Source: Kiritimatiellia bacterium (GTDB lineage: Bacteria > Verrucomicrobiota > Kiritimatiellia > RFP12 > UBA1067). Taken from it: a stretch of DNA of 32,280 nucleotides. The position numbers and the translations under genes are program-made. How positions within the stretch are numbered: position 1 is the stretch's first letter; each line of letters begins with the position of its first letter. Of the stretch, positions 21,795 to 31,400 are shown piece by piece. The notes beneath the pieces are model-generated. The model was not told the origin of the DNA, did no database searches, and was given only the letters and a program-made list of their open reading frames with translations. Location: assembly GCA_028686345.1 (NCBI GenBank), contig JAQUCE010000058.1:1-32280 (forward strand), given 5' to 3'.

Positions 21795-21881
21795 GTAGGG
21801 TTACACCCCATGGTCATAAAAGACCAATCAATGTACATTATGAGCATACGAAAGAAATAACACGCACAAAGGAGAAAAATT

Positions 21882-22151
21882 ATGAAGATCACCAAGTTTA
21901 AGACCATCGGAGTTGTGGCAACAGTTATCGCGGTAGCTGTGGCTGGCTGCGGCAGGAATCCTGAAGACGAAGGTGTCGGGGAGAGAACCGGCGCTGCGCT
22001 TGACAGTGCGGCTGAGAGCACCGCCGATGCTGCCAAGACAACCGGAAAAAAGATCAAAGAGGTTACCGGGCAGGCTGTTGAGAAAACCGGAGAGGTTATC
22101 GAGAAAGCCGGAGCCGCTGTCGAGAAGGCCGGTGATGGCATGCAGAAGTAG
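21882..22151 (+). CDS. Small lipoprotein with amphipathic helical repeats
   Basis: An 89-residue lipoprotein. The signal peptide ends in VAVAGC, with C23 as the likely lipidated residue. The mature part is low in hydrophobicity and rich in A, E, K, T and G. From about residue 55 it has near-11-residue repeats (GQAVEKTGEVIEKAG, AAVEKAG), like LEA or YtxH/CsbD-type stress proteins. The ribosome-binding site AAAGGAG is strong and well spaced from the ATG. I do not recognise a specific family. It heads a plus-strand cluster with a DUF3309 protein and PRC-barrel proteins, a combination that suggests an envelope or stress role. Confidence 0.8.
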   Translation: MKITKFKTIGVVATVIAVAVAGCGRNPEDEGVGERTGAALDSAAESTADAAKTTGKKIKEVTGQAVEKTGEVIEKAGAAVEKAGDGMQK

Positions 22152-22255
22152 GCTGGTCATTCGCGGAAGCGGACGGAACAGAGCGTAAAAGAGCGTAAAA
22201 GAGCGGCGTAAAGCCGACAAAAGATGCTGCAGATTAAATCGGAAAGGATGAAAAA

Positions 22256-22414
22256 ATGACTATCGGAACACTCTTGTTAATCATATTGATACTGATGCTG
22301 GTCGGTGCACTGCCAACCTGGCCGCACAGCATGCGCTGGGGTTACTACCCGAGCGGAGGATTAACCCTCGTTATCACAATTATACTCATTCTTATTCTGT
22401 TGGGACGAATATAG
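22256..22414 (+). CDS. DUF3309 family small membrane protein
   Basis: A 52-residue protein that matches the DUF3309 pattern well: a hydrophobic start (MTIGTLLLIILILML), the conserved centre GALPTWPHSMRWGYYPSGG, then a second hydrophobic stretch ending in LLLGRI. Two short transmembrane helices with a loop between them are expected. The function of the family is unknown; members are common near stress-response genes. GGAAAGG lies about 9 bases before the ATG. Twelve bases separate its stop from the PRC-barrel gene, so the two are very likely co-transcribed. Confidence 0.88.
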   Translation: MTIGTLLLIILILMLVGALPTWPHSMRWGYYPSGGLTLVITIILILILLGRI

Positions 22415-22426
22415 AAAGGCCGGGCT

Positions 22427-22765
22427 ATGCTCATAAAAATCAACACACTCAAAGATTACACCTTGAAGAGTCTTGACAACGAGATTGGAAAGGTCAAAGA
22501 CTTTTATTTTGACGACAGGTACTGGACAATCCGCTATTTGGTCGCCGACACTGGCAACTGGCTGACAGGCCGGCAGGTGCTGATCGCACCCTATGCATTG
22601 GGTGCCGCAAATAAAGACACACAGCGCATCGCCGTGGAATTAACAAAAACACAGATCGAGGGAAGCCCGCCTCTAAACAGCGACATGCCCGTCTCACGTC
22701 AGTTTGAATCAGCGTTCTACGGTTATTATCATTGGCCGGAGTATTGGAGCGGCCCGCACATGTAG
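22427..22765 (+). CDS. PRC-barrel domain protein, N-terminal half of a split tandem protein
   Basis: A 112-residue PRC-barrel protein. The domain is plain at about residues 5-75: LKSLDNEIGKVKDFYFDD, then WTIRYLVADTGNWLTGRQVLIAP. The tail VSRQFESAFYGYYHWPEYW is the usual linker found after the first barrel of two-barrel proteins of about 250-280 residues. The frame stops at TAG (22763-22765), and after only five more sense codons the second barrel's ATG follows in the same frame. So this is either the first half of a gene broken by one amber mutation or a deliberate split. AGAAAGG precedes the ATG. Confidence 0.85.
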   Translation: MLIKINTLKDYTLKSLDNEIGKVKDFYFDDRYWTIRYLVADTGNWLTGRQVLIAPYALGAANKDTQRIAVELTKTQIEGSPPLNSDMPVSRQFESAFYGYYHWPEYWSGPHM

Positions 22766-22780
22766 GGGGCAACTCCCAGT

Positions 22781-23191
22781 ATGATCCGCGTTGACTATAA
22801 GCCCAAACTAGAAGCATCTATTGCTGAAAACTGGGACCCCAATTTGCGCAGTACAAACGCGGTCAGCGGCTATCATATCCAGGCAAAGGACGGTGAGATC
22901 GGTCATGTGGAGGACTTTATCATTGATGACGAGACGTGGGCAATCCGTTACCTTGTCATTAACACCAGCAACTGGTGGATCGGAAAGAAAGTTCTTGTTT
23001 CACCTCGCTGGATTGAAAGCGTGAATTGGGATACATCAGAGGTTTTTGTCAACCTGCCGCGTGAAGTGATTAAGCATGCGCCGGAGTATACGGACTGGTC
23101 AATACTTACCCGTGAGTTTGAGGATTGCCTGCATAAGCATTATAAACGCGATGGATACTGGATAACCTGCTGCACAAAGCAGGAGACGTAA
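22781..23191 (+). CDS. PRC-barrel domain protein, C-terminal half of a split tandem protein
   Basis: A 136-residue product in the same frame as the preceding PRC-barrel gene. It contains WDPNLRSTNAVSGYHIQAKDG and EIGHVEDFIIDDETWAIRYLV, the pattern of the second barrel in tandem PRC-barrel proteins, and ends with LTREFEDCLHKHYKRDGYW. A GGGGG stretch about ten bases upstream of the ATG, overlapping the amber stop, could allow independent or reinitiated translation. A family C repeat begins five bases after its stop codon. PRC barrels often sense or bind at the membrane or RNA; the role of this group is not established. Confidence 0.85.
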   Translation: MIRVDYKPKLEASIAENWDPNLRSTNAVSGYHIQAKDGEIGHVEDFIIDDETWAIRYLVINTSNWWIGKKVLVSPRWIESVNWDTSEVFVNLPREVIKHAPEYTDWSILTREFEDCLHKHYKRDGYWITCCTKQET

Positions 23192-23196
23192 TATGC

Positions 23197-23291
23197 CTAA
23201 ACCAGCGGAGCCGGAACCAAACTGAGTCTATGTGATCTGCGAATGCTATCTCACTCTTTGAGAAGTTGTGTAATATGCCCCGCTGGTTTAG
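23197..23291 (+). repeat. Family C hairpin-bounded element, copy 3
   Basis: A 95-bp, more diverged copy. Its ends CTAAACCAGCGG and CCGCTGGTTTAG are a 12-bp perfect inverted repeat, although they differ from copy 2 at the same position in both arms. The interior keeps TATGTGATCTGCGAA, CTCAC and GTTGTGTAATATG. It is followed by TCAACAACGCTATGCGTTG, a second hairpin (CAACGC/GCGTTG). It starts five bases after the PRC-barrel gene stop. Confidence 0.85.
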
Positions 23292-23333
23292 TCAACAACG
23301 CTATGCGTTGCATAGAAAAGATGGAAGTTCTTT

Positions 23334-23374
23334 CTTTCGCAAACATGATAGGATTTAAGAAGAGAGGTGCTAAA
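23334..23374. repeat. Dispersed 41-bp direct repeat, copy 2
   Basis: Matches 87-127 with two mismatches in 41 positions. It lies about 50 bases upstream of the radical SAM gene. Purine-rich sequence (GGAAAGGGAAAG) follows and supplies that gene's ribosome-binding site. Confidence 0.8.
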
Positions 23375-23427
23375 AAAGCTGGAAGCGGGCAAGGAAAGGG
23401 AAAGAGCAAAGGAAAGGAATAGAAACA

Positions 23428-24222
23428 GTGAACATACTTCTTATATATCCGGAGTTCCCGGACACCTTCTGGAGTTTCAAGCATGCGCTAAAGTTTGTCG
23501 GCAAACGCTCAGCCTTGCCGCCGCTGGGCTTACTGACTGTGGCGGCCATGCTCCCGCAGCACTGGTCGCTGCGCCTGGTGGATACCAACGTTAGAAAACT
23601 CAGAGAGTGTGATCTCGCCTGGGCTGACTGCGCTTTCATCAGTGCCATGGTAATCCAGCGCGACTCTTCGCGCCGGATCATCGAACGCTGCAAACAGGCG
23701 GGGCTGCGGGTGGTGGCAGGCGGACCGTTGTTTAACAGCGAGCACGAGCAGTTTGAAGCTGTCGATCACTTTATCCTGAACGAAGCTGAATTGACCTTAC
23801 CCCCTTTTCTGGCGGATCTCGCGCGCGGCTCCCCTGAAAAAATCTATACGACCGGCAACTTTGCGAACATGCACCAGACCCCTGCACCCCGCTGGGATCT
23901 GCTTGAGATGCGGCGCTATGCCACGATGAGCATCCAGTTTTCACGCGGCTGTCCCTTTAACTGCGATTTCTGCAATGTCACGGCACTCTTCGGCCATAAG
24001 GTGCGCATCAAGTGCGCGGCGCAGATCATTGTTGAACTCGACACCCTCTATGCCCGCGGGTGGCGCGGCCCGGTTTTCTTTGTTGACGACAACTTCATTG
24101 GCAACACTCCTTTTCTTAAGAGAGAGCTGCTGCCTGCTCTGATCGCCTGGCGCAAGGAAAAAAGAGGCAACTCATTTTTTTCACGGAAGCATCCATCAAC
24201 CTGGCCGACGATCCCGCATTAA
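23428..24222 (+). CDS. B12-binding radical SAM protein, N-terminal part (frameshifted gene)
   Basis: The first part of a gene that should encode about 500 residues. Residues 1-130 are a B12-binding-like domain (MNILLIYPEFPDTFW, LPPLGLLTVAAMLP, LVDTNVRKL, VVAGGPLF). The radical SAM domain follows with the [4Fe-4S] motif C175-x3-C179-x2-C182 in SRGCPFNCDFCNV and the strand FFVDDNFIGN. At a run of seven T (24175-24181) the frame is lost: the expected FFTEASINLADD continues in another frame, and this frame ends 13 codons later. Translation starts at GTG with a GGAA-rich site upstream. A sequencing or assembly error in the T run cannot be excluded. Confidence 0.85.
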   Translation: MNILLIYPEFPDTFWSFKHALKFVGKRSALPPLGLLTVAAMLPQHWSLRLVDTNVRKLRECDLAWADCAFISAMVIQRDSSRRIIERCKQAGLRVVAGGPLFNSEHEQFEAVDHFILNEAELTLPPFLADLARGSPEKIYTTGNFANMHQTPAPRWDLLEMRRYATMSIQFSRGCPFNCDFCNVTALFGHKVRIKCAAQIIVELDTLYARGWRGPVFFVDDNFIGNTPFLKRELLPALIAWRKEKRGNSFFSRKHPSTWPTIPH

Positions 24223-24923
24223 TGCGCCAGATGACCGAGGCTGGGTTCACCATGGTTTTTGTTGGCATTGAAACCCCGGACAGCACCTCGCTGGCTGAGT
24301 GCGGCAAGTTGCAGAACAAAAATCGCGATCTGGTGGAGAGTGTCAAGCTGATCCAGCGCGCTGGTTTGCAGGTGCAGGGCGGATTCATTGTCGGCTTTGA
24401 CAACGATACGCCCTCCATCTTCCAGCGTCAGATCGACTTCATCCAGCAGAGCGGCATTGTGACAGCCATGGTCGGAATGCTGCAGGCACCTCCCGGAACC
24501 CGTCTCTATGCGCGCATGAAGCGCGAAGGGCGGATCTCCGCCGAGGGCAGCGGCGACAATGTGGATGGCACCACCAATCTTGTTCCAGCCATGACTTTGG
24601 CAACGCTCAAGCAGGGTTACCGCTACATTCTGGATTATATTTACGCCCCGGCCCCCTACTATGCGCGTGTACGCACCTTTCTCCGGGAGTACAAAGCACC
24701 TCAATTGCGCAACCAATTTCAATTCTCCCATCTGATGGCAATGGTACGCTCGCTCTACTGCCTGGGAGTTGTAGGACAAGAGCGGGTCCATTACTGGAAG
24801 CTTCTAATCTGGACACTCCTGCGCCGTCCGCGCGCGTTGGCGGATGCGGTTACGTTCGCCATCTATGGTCACCACTTCCGGATTGTCTGTGAACAGCATG
24901 TGGCCGGCTGTGAGCTGGATTGA
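24222..24923 (+). CDS. Radical SAM/DUF4070 protein, C-terminal part (frameshifted gene)
   Basis: The continuation of the radical SAM gene after the T7 frameshift. Homologous sequence in this frame already begins at about 24180 (TEASINLADDPAL), upstream of the ATG at 24222, so that ATG is not a natural start. It completes the radical SAM barrel (MVFVGIETPDSTSLAECGKLQNKNRDLVESV, GFIVGFDNDTPSIFQRQIDFIQQ, LQAPPGTRLYARMKREGR), then has a DUF4070-type C-terminal domain (YILDYIYAPAPYYARVRTFLREY). The joined protein would be intact apart from one base-step in the T run. The substrate is unknown. Confidence 0.82.
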   Translation: MRQMTEAGFTMVFVGIETPDSTSLAECGKLQNKNRDLVESVKLIQRAGLQVQGGFIVGFDNDTPSIFQRQIDFIQQSGIVTAMVGMLQAPPGTRLYARMKREGRISAEGSGDNVDGTTNLVPAMTLATLKQGYRYILDYIYAPAPYYARVRTFLREYKAPQLRNQFQFSHLMAMVRSLYCLGVVGQERVHYWKLLIWTLLRRPRALADAVTFAIYGHHFRIVCEQHVAGCELD

Positions 24924-24928
24924 AGAGA

Positions 24929-25236
24929 GTGCTTGTGTTGGGAACTGACCCAAACAACCCTGATACAGACAGAGCATCCGCTTTGTGACCGATCTCAGTT
25001 ACAGCTATATCAGTGCTTATGCAGATCAAATAACTGAGACCACCTATCCTTATGGCACCAGCCGCTACCGGATTACCTCCGACCCGCTTAGCGTCGCCGA
25101 AACAAATTTAACGGAGCACAGCAGCTATTACACCCGCGATATTACATATAACCGCGGAATCAAAACCATTGTAACCGATGTGGCCGGCGGCGCGACAACA
25201 CCAGCGGGGAGTGGGCCGACCCCGCCTCTGGCATAG
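24929..25236 (+). pseudogene. Scrap of a large surface protein (TSP3-like motif plus YD/RHS-like segment)
   Basis: Two short pieces in different frames. The first reads VLVLGTDPNNPDTDRASAL and stops; TDPNNPDTD is the calcium-binding thrombospondin type 3 pattern. The second overlaps it by a few bases in another frame and reads on for 83 codons (LSYSYISAYADQITETTYPYG, later YNRGIKTIVTDVAGG), which is tyrosine-rich and resembles YD/RHS repeats, though weakly. There is no start signal. I take this as the remains of a deleted gene between the radical SAM gene and the giant gene; the rest of the gap, to 25431, is AT-rich promoter DNA. Confidence 0.5.
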
Positions 25237-25365
25237 GCCATATCAAGGAGACAAAGACGGAATCGGAAACACTGCCAGACGGCTTTGAGGCAGGCTGCGC
25301 GCACCCACCGAAAGGTTAAATATTTATTTTTCAATTTTTTGGTTTTCATTAGTTAGGTTAATAAT

Positions 25366-25375
25366 GTAATATTAC
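25366..25375. promoter_or_regulatory. 10-bp palindrome upstream of the giant protein gene
   Basis: GTAATATTAC is a perfect palindrome, extendable to 16 bp with one mismatched pair, in an AT-rich stretch 57 bases before the start codon. TTGGTT at 25339-25344 with TAATGT 17 bases later could be a weak promoter overlapping it. An operator role is a guess. Confidence 0.3.
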
Positions 25376-25431
25376 GTTGTGTTAAGTTGGTAATGAAGTA
25401 AGCATGGTCAAATACCTGATAGGAGATCAAA

Positions 25432-28400
25432 ATGAAATCCATTTCATCTGTGTGTTCCCGCGCAATTACATTTGCAACGACTGTCTGTATTATCGCATCA
25501 TCCGCACTGGGAGCACCTCCTGTACTGCGGTGGAACGGCTCTTCCGGCAATGTCTGGGACACCTCAACCGCCAACTGGCTGGATGCCGGTTCAGCGGCTG
25601 TCACATGGCAGCCCGGTGCGGAAGCGAGCTTTGAAGGGAGTGGCGGAATTGTCAACATCTCCGCGGATGTGGCGGTTTCAAATCTGACCTTCACTGGTAA
25701 TGGCTACACCCTGCTGGGGGCTGGCAGCCTAGCGGTTGAAGGCACCCTTTTTGTCGAGGCTGGCACCACAAATTGCGTAGCAGCACGCATCGGCAGCACT
25801 GGCGGCCTGAGTAAAACCGGGGCAGGTGCGCTCTCACTGGCTGGTTGCAACGGCGCGCTCGCTGTGCAGGGCGGTACCCTAATCGCTGCTGGCTCAAGCT
25901 TTATTGATGCCGACATCTCAATCGCCGGCAGCGGCAAATTGCTGACTCTCGGCGATCCTGATAATACAGCCAATCTGCTGCTCAACCCCGGCTTTGAGTT
26001 GCCTGCCATGATTAACGGCACCTGGAGTTATGTTTCGGCTGGCAATATCATCGCCAACTGGAGTGTCACTAAGAGTCCGCATAACATGGGCAGGCAGAAC
26101 ACCGCGATCGCCGGTTCACCCTGGAACTCGGTCGGCTCTTCACCCGAGGGCGTTCACATGCTGATCATGCAGTATGGCAGCGCTGTTGAGCAGAGCGTGA
26201 ACGTTCCTGCTGATGGTATTTACAGCATTGCCTTCACCCATCTGCTGCGCAAAGGCTACCCGGAAAACCAGATCTATGTAACTCTGGATGGGGTGCCGCT
26301 GGTCAGCTTTTTGAACCGTAATGTCGAATTCAATCCCGGACGCTTTTCGAGCACCGCGCTCTATCTTAAAGCCGGCAGCCACACCTTGGGTTTCAGCGGT
26401 GAAGGTCAATGGAGTGACCGCGCCTCAATGCTTGACGCGGTCTGCTTTGCGCCGCCTTCAGCGGCCAACGCATGTCGCGCGCTCGCCGGTGACTCTGTAT
26501 TGAAGAGTGTCACCGGTGCCACGGTGCAGCTGAACCACACCGGCACCCTGCCGCTCGCCTATCTCGCAATCAATGGCAGTGCTGTTGCCGGCACCTTCAA
26601 CTCATCCCATGCCTCGGGTATCTTCAACGGCAACGGCGCACTCTCCTGCACCACACCCGGTGATGTCTACACCTGGAGCGGCACAGGGCGCTGGAGCGAA
26701 AACAGCCGCTGGCTGGACAGCCTGGCCCCGCCCGCGGGCGGCGGAAATAAACTCCTGATGCGTTTCCCCGCTACAAACACAGGCTTTTCAACCAACGACC
26801 TGGCCGGTGCCTTCCTTTGCAACCGGCTGACAGCCGCCGGTACTCTGGCAGGCAATCCGATTACGTTGACCAACAGCATTGCAGGCAGGAGCCCGGTGCT
26901 GCGCACAGCCGCACCTGGCACAGCTGTGATCAGCGCCCCTTTAACCGCATATGTGCCGCTCACGCTGGATGTAATCGGAGAGCTGAGCATTATCGGCAAC
27001 CCCTTGACCCTTCCAAACGGTTCGACTTTGATCAAAACTGGAAGCGGCAACCTGACCCTCCCTACGCTCACCAACACTGTTTCCTCGCTGACGATCTACG
27101 ACGGATTTGTCAAAACGCCAACACTGCCCCCCGGCGCATCGGTTACGGTTCTTTCACAGGCTGGCAAACGGGCGGGTATCTGTTTGACAGAAGCCAACCA
27201 CTCCTTTGGCAACCGAATCACGCTGCGCGGCTCTGGTCTGCCGACAATCGCCACCCGCGCCGGCGGCAGCGTCATAACCGACACCGATTGGATTCAGTGT
27301 TATGGCGCAACTACCCTCTTTGATGTGGGTGCCGGCGACACCCTCTCAATAGTGCAGCTGCTAGCAGCACAGCTTAACGTAGGCGTTTTATTCAATACAA
27401 CCTTGATCAAAGAGGGTCCCGGCACGCTCGAGATTCATTCAGGCGGCGAAAATGCCTCTAATAACCGCGCCTATTTAGGCGGCACAATCCTGCGTAACGG
27501 CACCCTCGCGCTCTTCGAAGATGATTACGGCACACTCAGCGGATGGAGCAACCCCTTTAACGGGCGCACCTATAACGGCAAAGGCGGCTCGCTCGGCTAC
27601 AACGCCTTAACCAATGCAGTGACTATCGGTGATGCCAGCACCCAGCCTAATGATGATCTCGCCCTGGTCGCGGGCGGTGACGGACGCTGGATCGGACACA
27701 ACATCGAAGTTATGAACGCCGCGCGTAACGTCACCCTCGGGATGACAGCCGGCACTGTCATGTTCGCCGGCACGCTCACGCTGCATCGTGATATCACCCT
27801 TGCAGGACCAGCCGACGGCATCATGGTCTTCGGCGATATCGTGGCTGCCCCGGATTACTCCGGCAGCGGCGTGCCGACGCTCTCCGGTCTGAGCGGGATT
27901 GTGGTTGAAGGCGCGGTTCCTGCGGAGCTCTCCCTTCTGCTTGACGGACGCTCCCTGAGTTTTGGCACCCTGACCGCCAAAGCAACCACCCTCAACGCCC
28001 TGGTGATCGGCAGCGCTTCAGCGAGCGGCGAACTGGATATCGACTTTGACGTTGGCATCAACGACACCATTGATGTCACCATGCCTGGCGGCTTGACCAT
28101 CAGCAACACAGTTGTGAATCTGTATTATGCCCGCAACGGCACCCCTTCCGCGGAAGCTGGAACCTACACCCTCTTCACCTACGCCGCCCCCCTTGGCGGC
28201 AACGTCGCTCTGCTCTCTGTCGGCAATCCGCAAGCAGGCGCGGGGTGTGCGTTCTCCAATGATAATATCAACAAGCGGATTTTACTGACCATCAGCAACA
28301 CCTCGGGCGGAGCATCCGCGGTGTGGAAAAAACCTGGCAGTGGCAGCTGGGATATTGGGGCTAACTGGGATATTGGGAGTGTGCCTGACGCTGCCAGCGT

Positions 28401-31400
28401 GACACCGCTCTTTGGCCTGGCAATTGCCAATCCATCAACAGTAACCCTTGGCACAGCCCGCACGGTCGGAGGCCTTGCCTTTAACAATTTCAGCTATGGC
28501 TACACCCTGACAGGCGGCTCGCTGACCCTGGACGCAGGTGGCGCCACCCCGCTGATATCGGTTGGCGCCGGCAGGCACACGCTTGACACAACACTCTCTG
28601 GCACAGAGGGTGTTCAGGTGGCCGCAACCGCGGGCGCGGCATTGCTGTTGACCGCCAACGCAGTTGTTAACACGCCACTCGCCCTGGCACAGGGAACCAT
28701 TGAAATCAAAGACGGCGCCTCCGTAACCGCGGGCACAACGCTGAGTGACGGCACATCTCTGCGAGTTGTTGCCCCTGTTGGAGCATCGCTAAACTCCTTG
28801 CACGGCGCGGAAACATCAACACTGGAATTCAGCGGAGCAGGCTCAAAGTTGACTGTTAATCAGAGCACTCAGGGAACCTTTGCAGGCGTGGTGCGCGGAG
28901 ATCGTACTGGCAAGCTCATCAAAACCGGCGCGGAGAGCTTGGTTCTCAACAACCCCTACAACACCTACGCCGGCCTGACAGAGATCACTGCCGGAACAGT
29001 GGGCCTAAAGAGTACTGTTCTGCCCGGCGCGGTTGCGGTCAACGCTGCCGGCACCCTGGCGGTTCAGCCGGTGCCCGTCAATGGTTTAACAGGCTACTAC
29101 TACAACGTTACCCCCGACGTGGCAAACTACACATCACTTGCGGCCATGGAAGCGCATTTCGCAGCCCTCACCCCAGCTCTGGTCTCCCTCAGCGGCGCAC
29201 AGAACACAACCTTTGACTTCGGCTGGAGCCCAAATGTCCTTTTCCCAATGCCCTACGGCAGCGGTGGCAGCCGAACAACTCAATTCGAGGCGGTCTGGCG
29301 CGGCGTGATCACAGTGCCGCTGAGCGGCGTTTATAAATTCGGAGTAACCTGCGATGACGGATTCGTGCTGGCTGTCAGCGGGCAGACAATACTCAAGCGC
29401 AACTACTACACCGCTGGCTGGAGCTATGGCGCCATCCGGCTGGAAGCAGGGCCGCACGACATGGTTTTAGGGTATTTCCAAGGCTTGTACAGCTACGGAC
29501 TCACGGTTCAAGTGACTGAGCCAGGATCATCCAGTGCGATCACGCTGCCGAATTCCTGGCTTACCCCTTACTCAACGATCGGCACTCTCTCCGGTTCCGG
29601 CGCACTGACTTTCACCGCGCCAGACACTGCTCTGCAGGCTAACCAGAGCGCCATGTCCGTCTTCTCCGGAACACTCTCCGCCCCGGTTGGCGCTTTGCTG
29701 ACCAAGGGCGGAGCAGGCTTGCTGGAACTTGGCGGAGCGGGCGTGAACTCCTTTAACGGCGATGCCGAGGTGCGCGGGGGAGTGCTCGTGCTCGGCAACG
29801 ATGAGCGCCTCGGCGACACCTCGATCGTCAATGTACACTCCAATGCAACCTTTGCTGTTGCAGGCGCAGAGCGCATTGGCGGAGTTGCGGGCAGTGGAAA
29901 AATCGCGCTCGGCAACCTGGTTTACTTCATCGATTTCTTTGATGACGCAAGCACAGGGATCTCGCCAAACAAAACCTATACCCACCTGCTGGACTTCGGC
30001 ACCCGCTCCTCGCCTGCCACAGTCATCAACGGCGTATCATTTAATAAAGTCACAGCGCAAACCGGCAACATCGGCGGGTATGGATGGGCCAACTTCCCGC
30101 CCTTCAAGCACGGCGGCAACGTACCCCCGGGCGTGCCTTCAGGCAGCGGCATCTACAACCTCCTGTATGACATGAACTACGGCTGGAAGCATCCAGGCTC
30201 GGCAACCATGCAACTCACCGGGCTCACGCCTGGAAAGCGCTACGAAGTGCGCCTCTACAATCGATGCTGGGGAGTCGGTCTCCGCGTTCAGACCTTCACC
30301 TTTGATCCTGACGGGGCAGGCCCAGCCAGTGACTCGGTCACCTTTAATCCGGATGCGGCAAACACGTTGCTGAACATGCTCATCTATCGTTATACAGCAG
30401 AGGCCACGACCCTGGATATCATCATCGAATCATGGGCCGATAATCGCGCCTACCACCTCTACGGCATCTCCAACGAGGAGGTGCCCGGGGTGGCTCCATC
30501 ACCACCGATGCTGACCGTGGTGCCAGCTGCCGGGCAGACCCGGCGCTTTGCTGGCAACATCTCAGGCAAGGGATCAGTGGTTAAAGCCGGGGCGGGCACC
30601 CAAATCTTTAGCGGGACCAACACCCTGGCGCAGCCGTTGAGCATCACAGCCGGCACAGCGATACTGGAGGCGGGAGCATCACTGCAGAGCGGGGCCGTAA
30701 TCATGGCAGGAGCAGCATTGGAAACCTCTGAGGGTTATGTAACTCTGGGCGGCCTTTCAGGAGAAGGAACCTTTAATACAGGCGGCATGCTCTACTTTAA
30801 GCGTTTCACCAGTGATGCTGACTGCGGAATTTCACCTGGCAAAACCTACACGCATCTGCTGGACTTCGGCAACAATGCAAACAAATCCACTGTCAATGGC
30901 GTTGTCTTTAACAAAGTCACCGCTACCTCTGGTTCGATCAACGGATTTGGGTGGTCAGGCATGCCGGGCAGCGCCCACGGAGGCGGAGAGGCTGGCAGTA
31001 TCGGCGTGTCCCCCTTTGAAGGGATCTATAAGCTGATTTATGATATGAACTACAATCTCAAAGATGGCACTATGTCAATCACAGGACTGACCATCGGCAA
31101 ATGGTATGAGTTGCGTCTCTACAATCGGCGCTGGGCTTCCGTCTCCTATGACCGCACACAGACCTTTATCTTTGATCCGGATGGAGCCGGCCCGATCAGT
31201 GATGTTATCACTTTCAATCCAGATAGCGGAGATCCTATGCCAAACGACAACTACCTTGGCTACCGCTATCAGGCGGCATCGACCCAGCTGGACATCAACA
31301 TCCACACAGAGGGAGCCGGCACCTACCACCTGTACGGCTTGAGTAATGAAGAGGCCAATGGCGCACTCAAGCTGAATGTTGCGGGCAGCAGCGTCTTTGA

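Larger units (their letters stand above)
21157..21881. other. Gene-free repeat mosaic between dctP and the small lipoprotein gene
   Basis: About 0.7 kb holding, in order, a C element with a following AAACGC/GCGTTT hairpin, a B element, a stretch shared with 16.27-16.43 kb including an F module, and a D module. The open frame of 173 codons through it on the plus strand is built from repeats and is not a gene. The last 100 bases supply the promoter region and AAAGGAG site of the lipoprotein gene. A dctP promoter is expected at the left edge, but I cannot place it. Confidence 0.7.
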
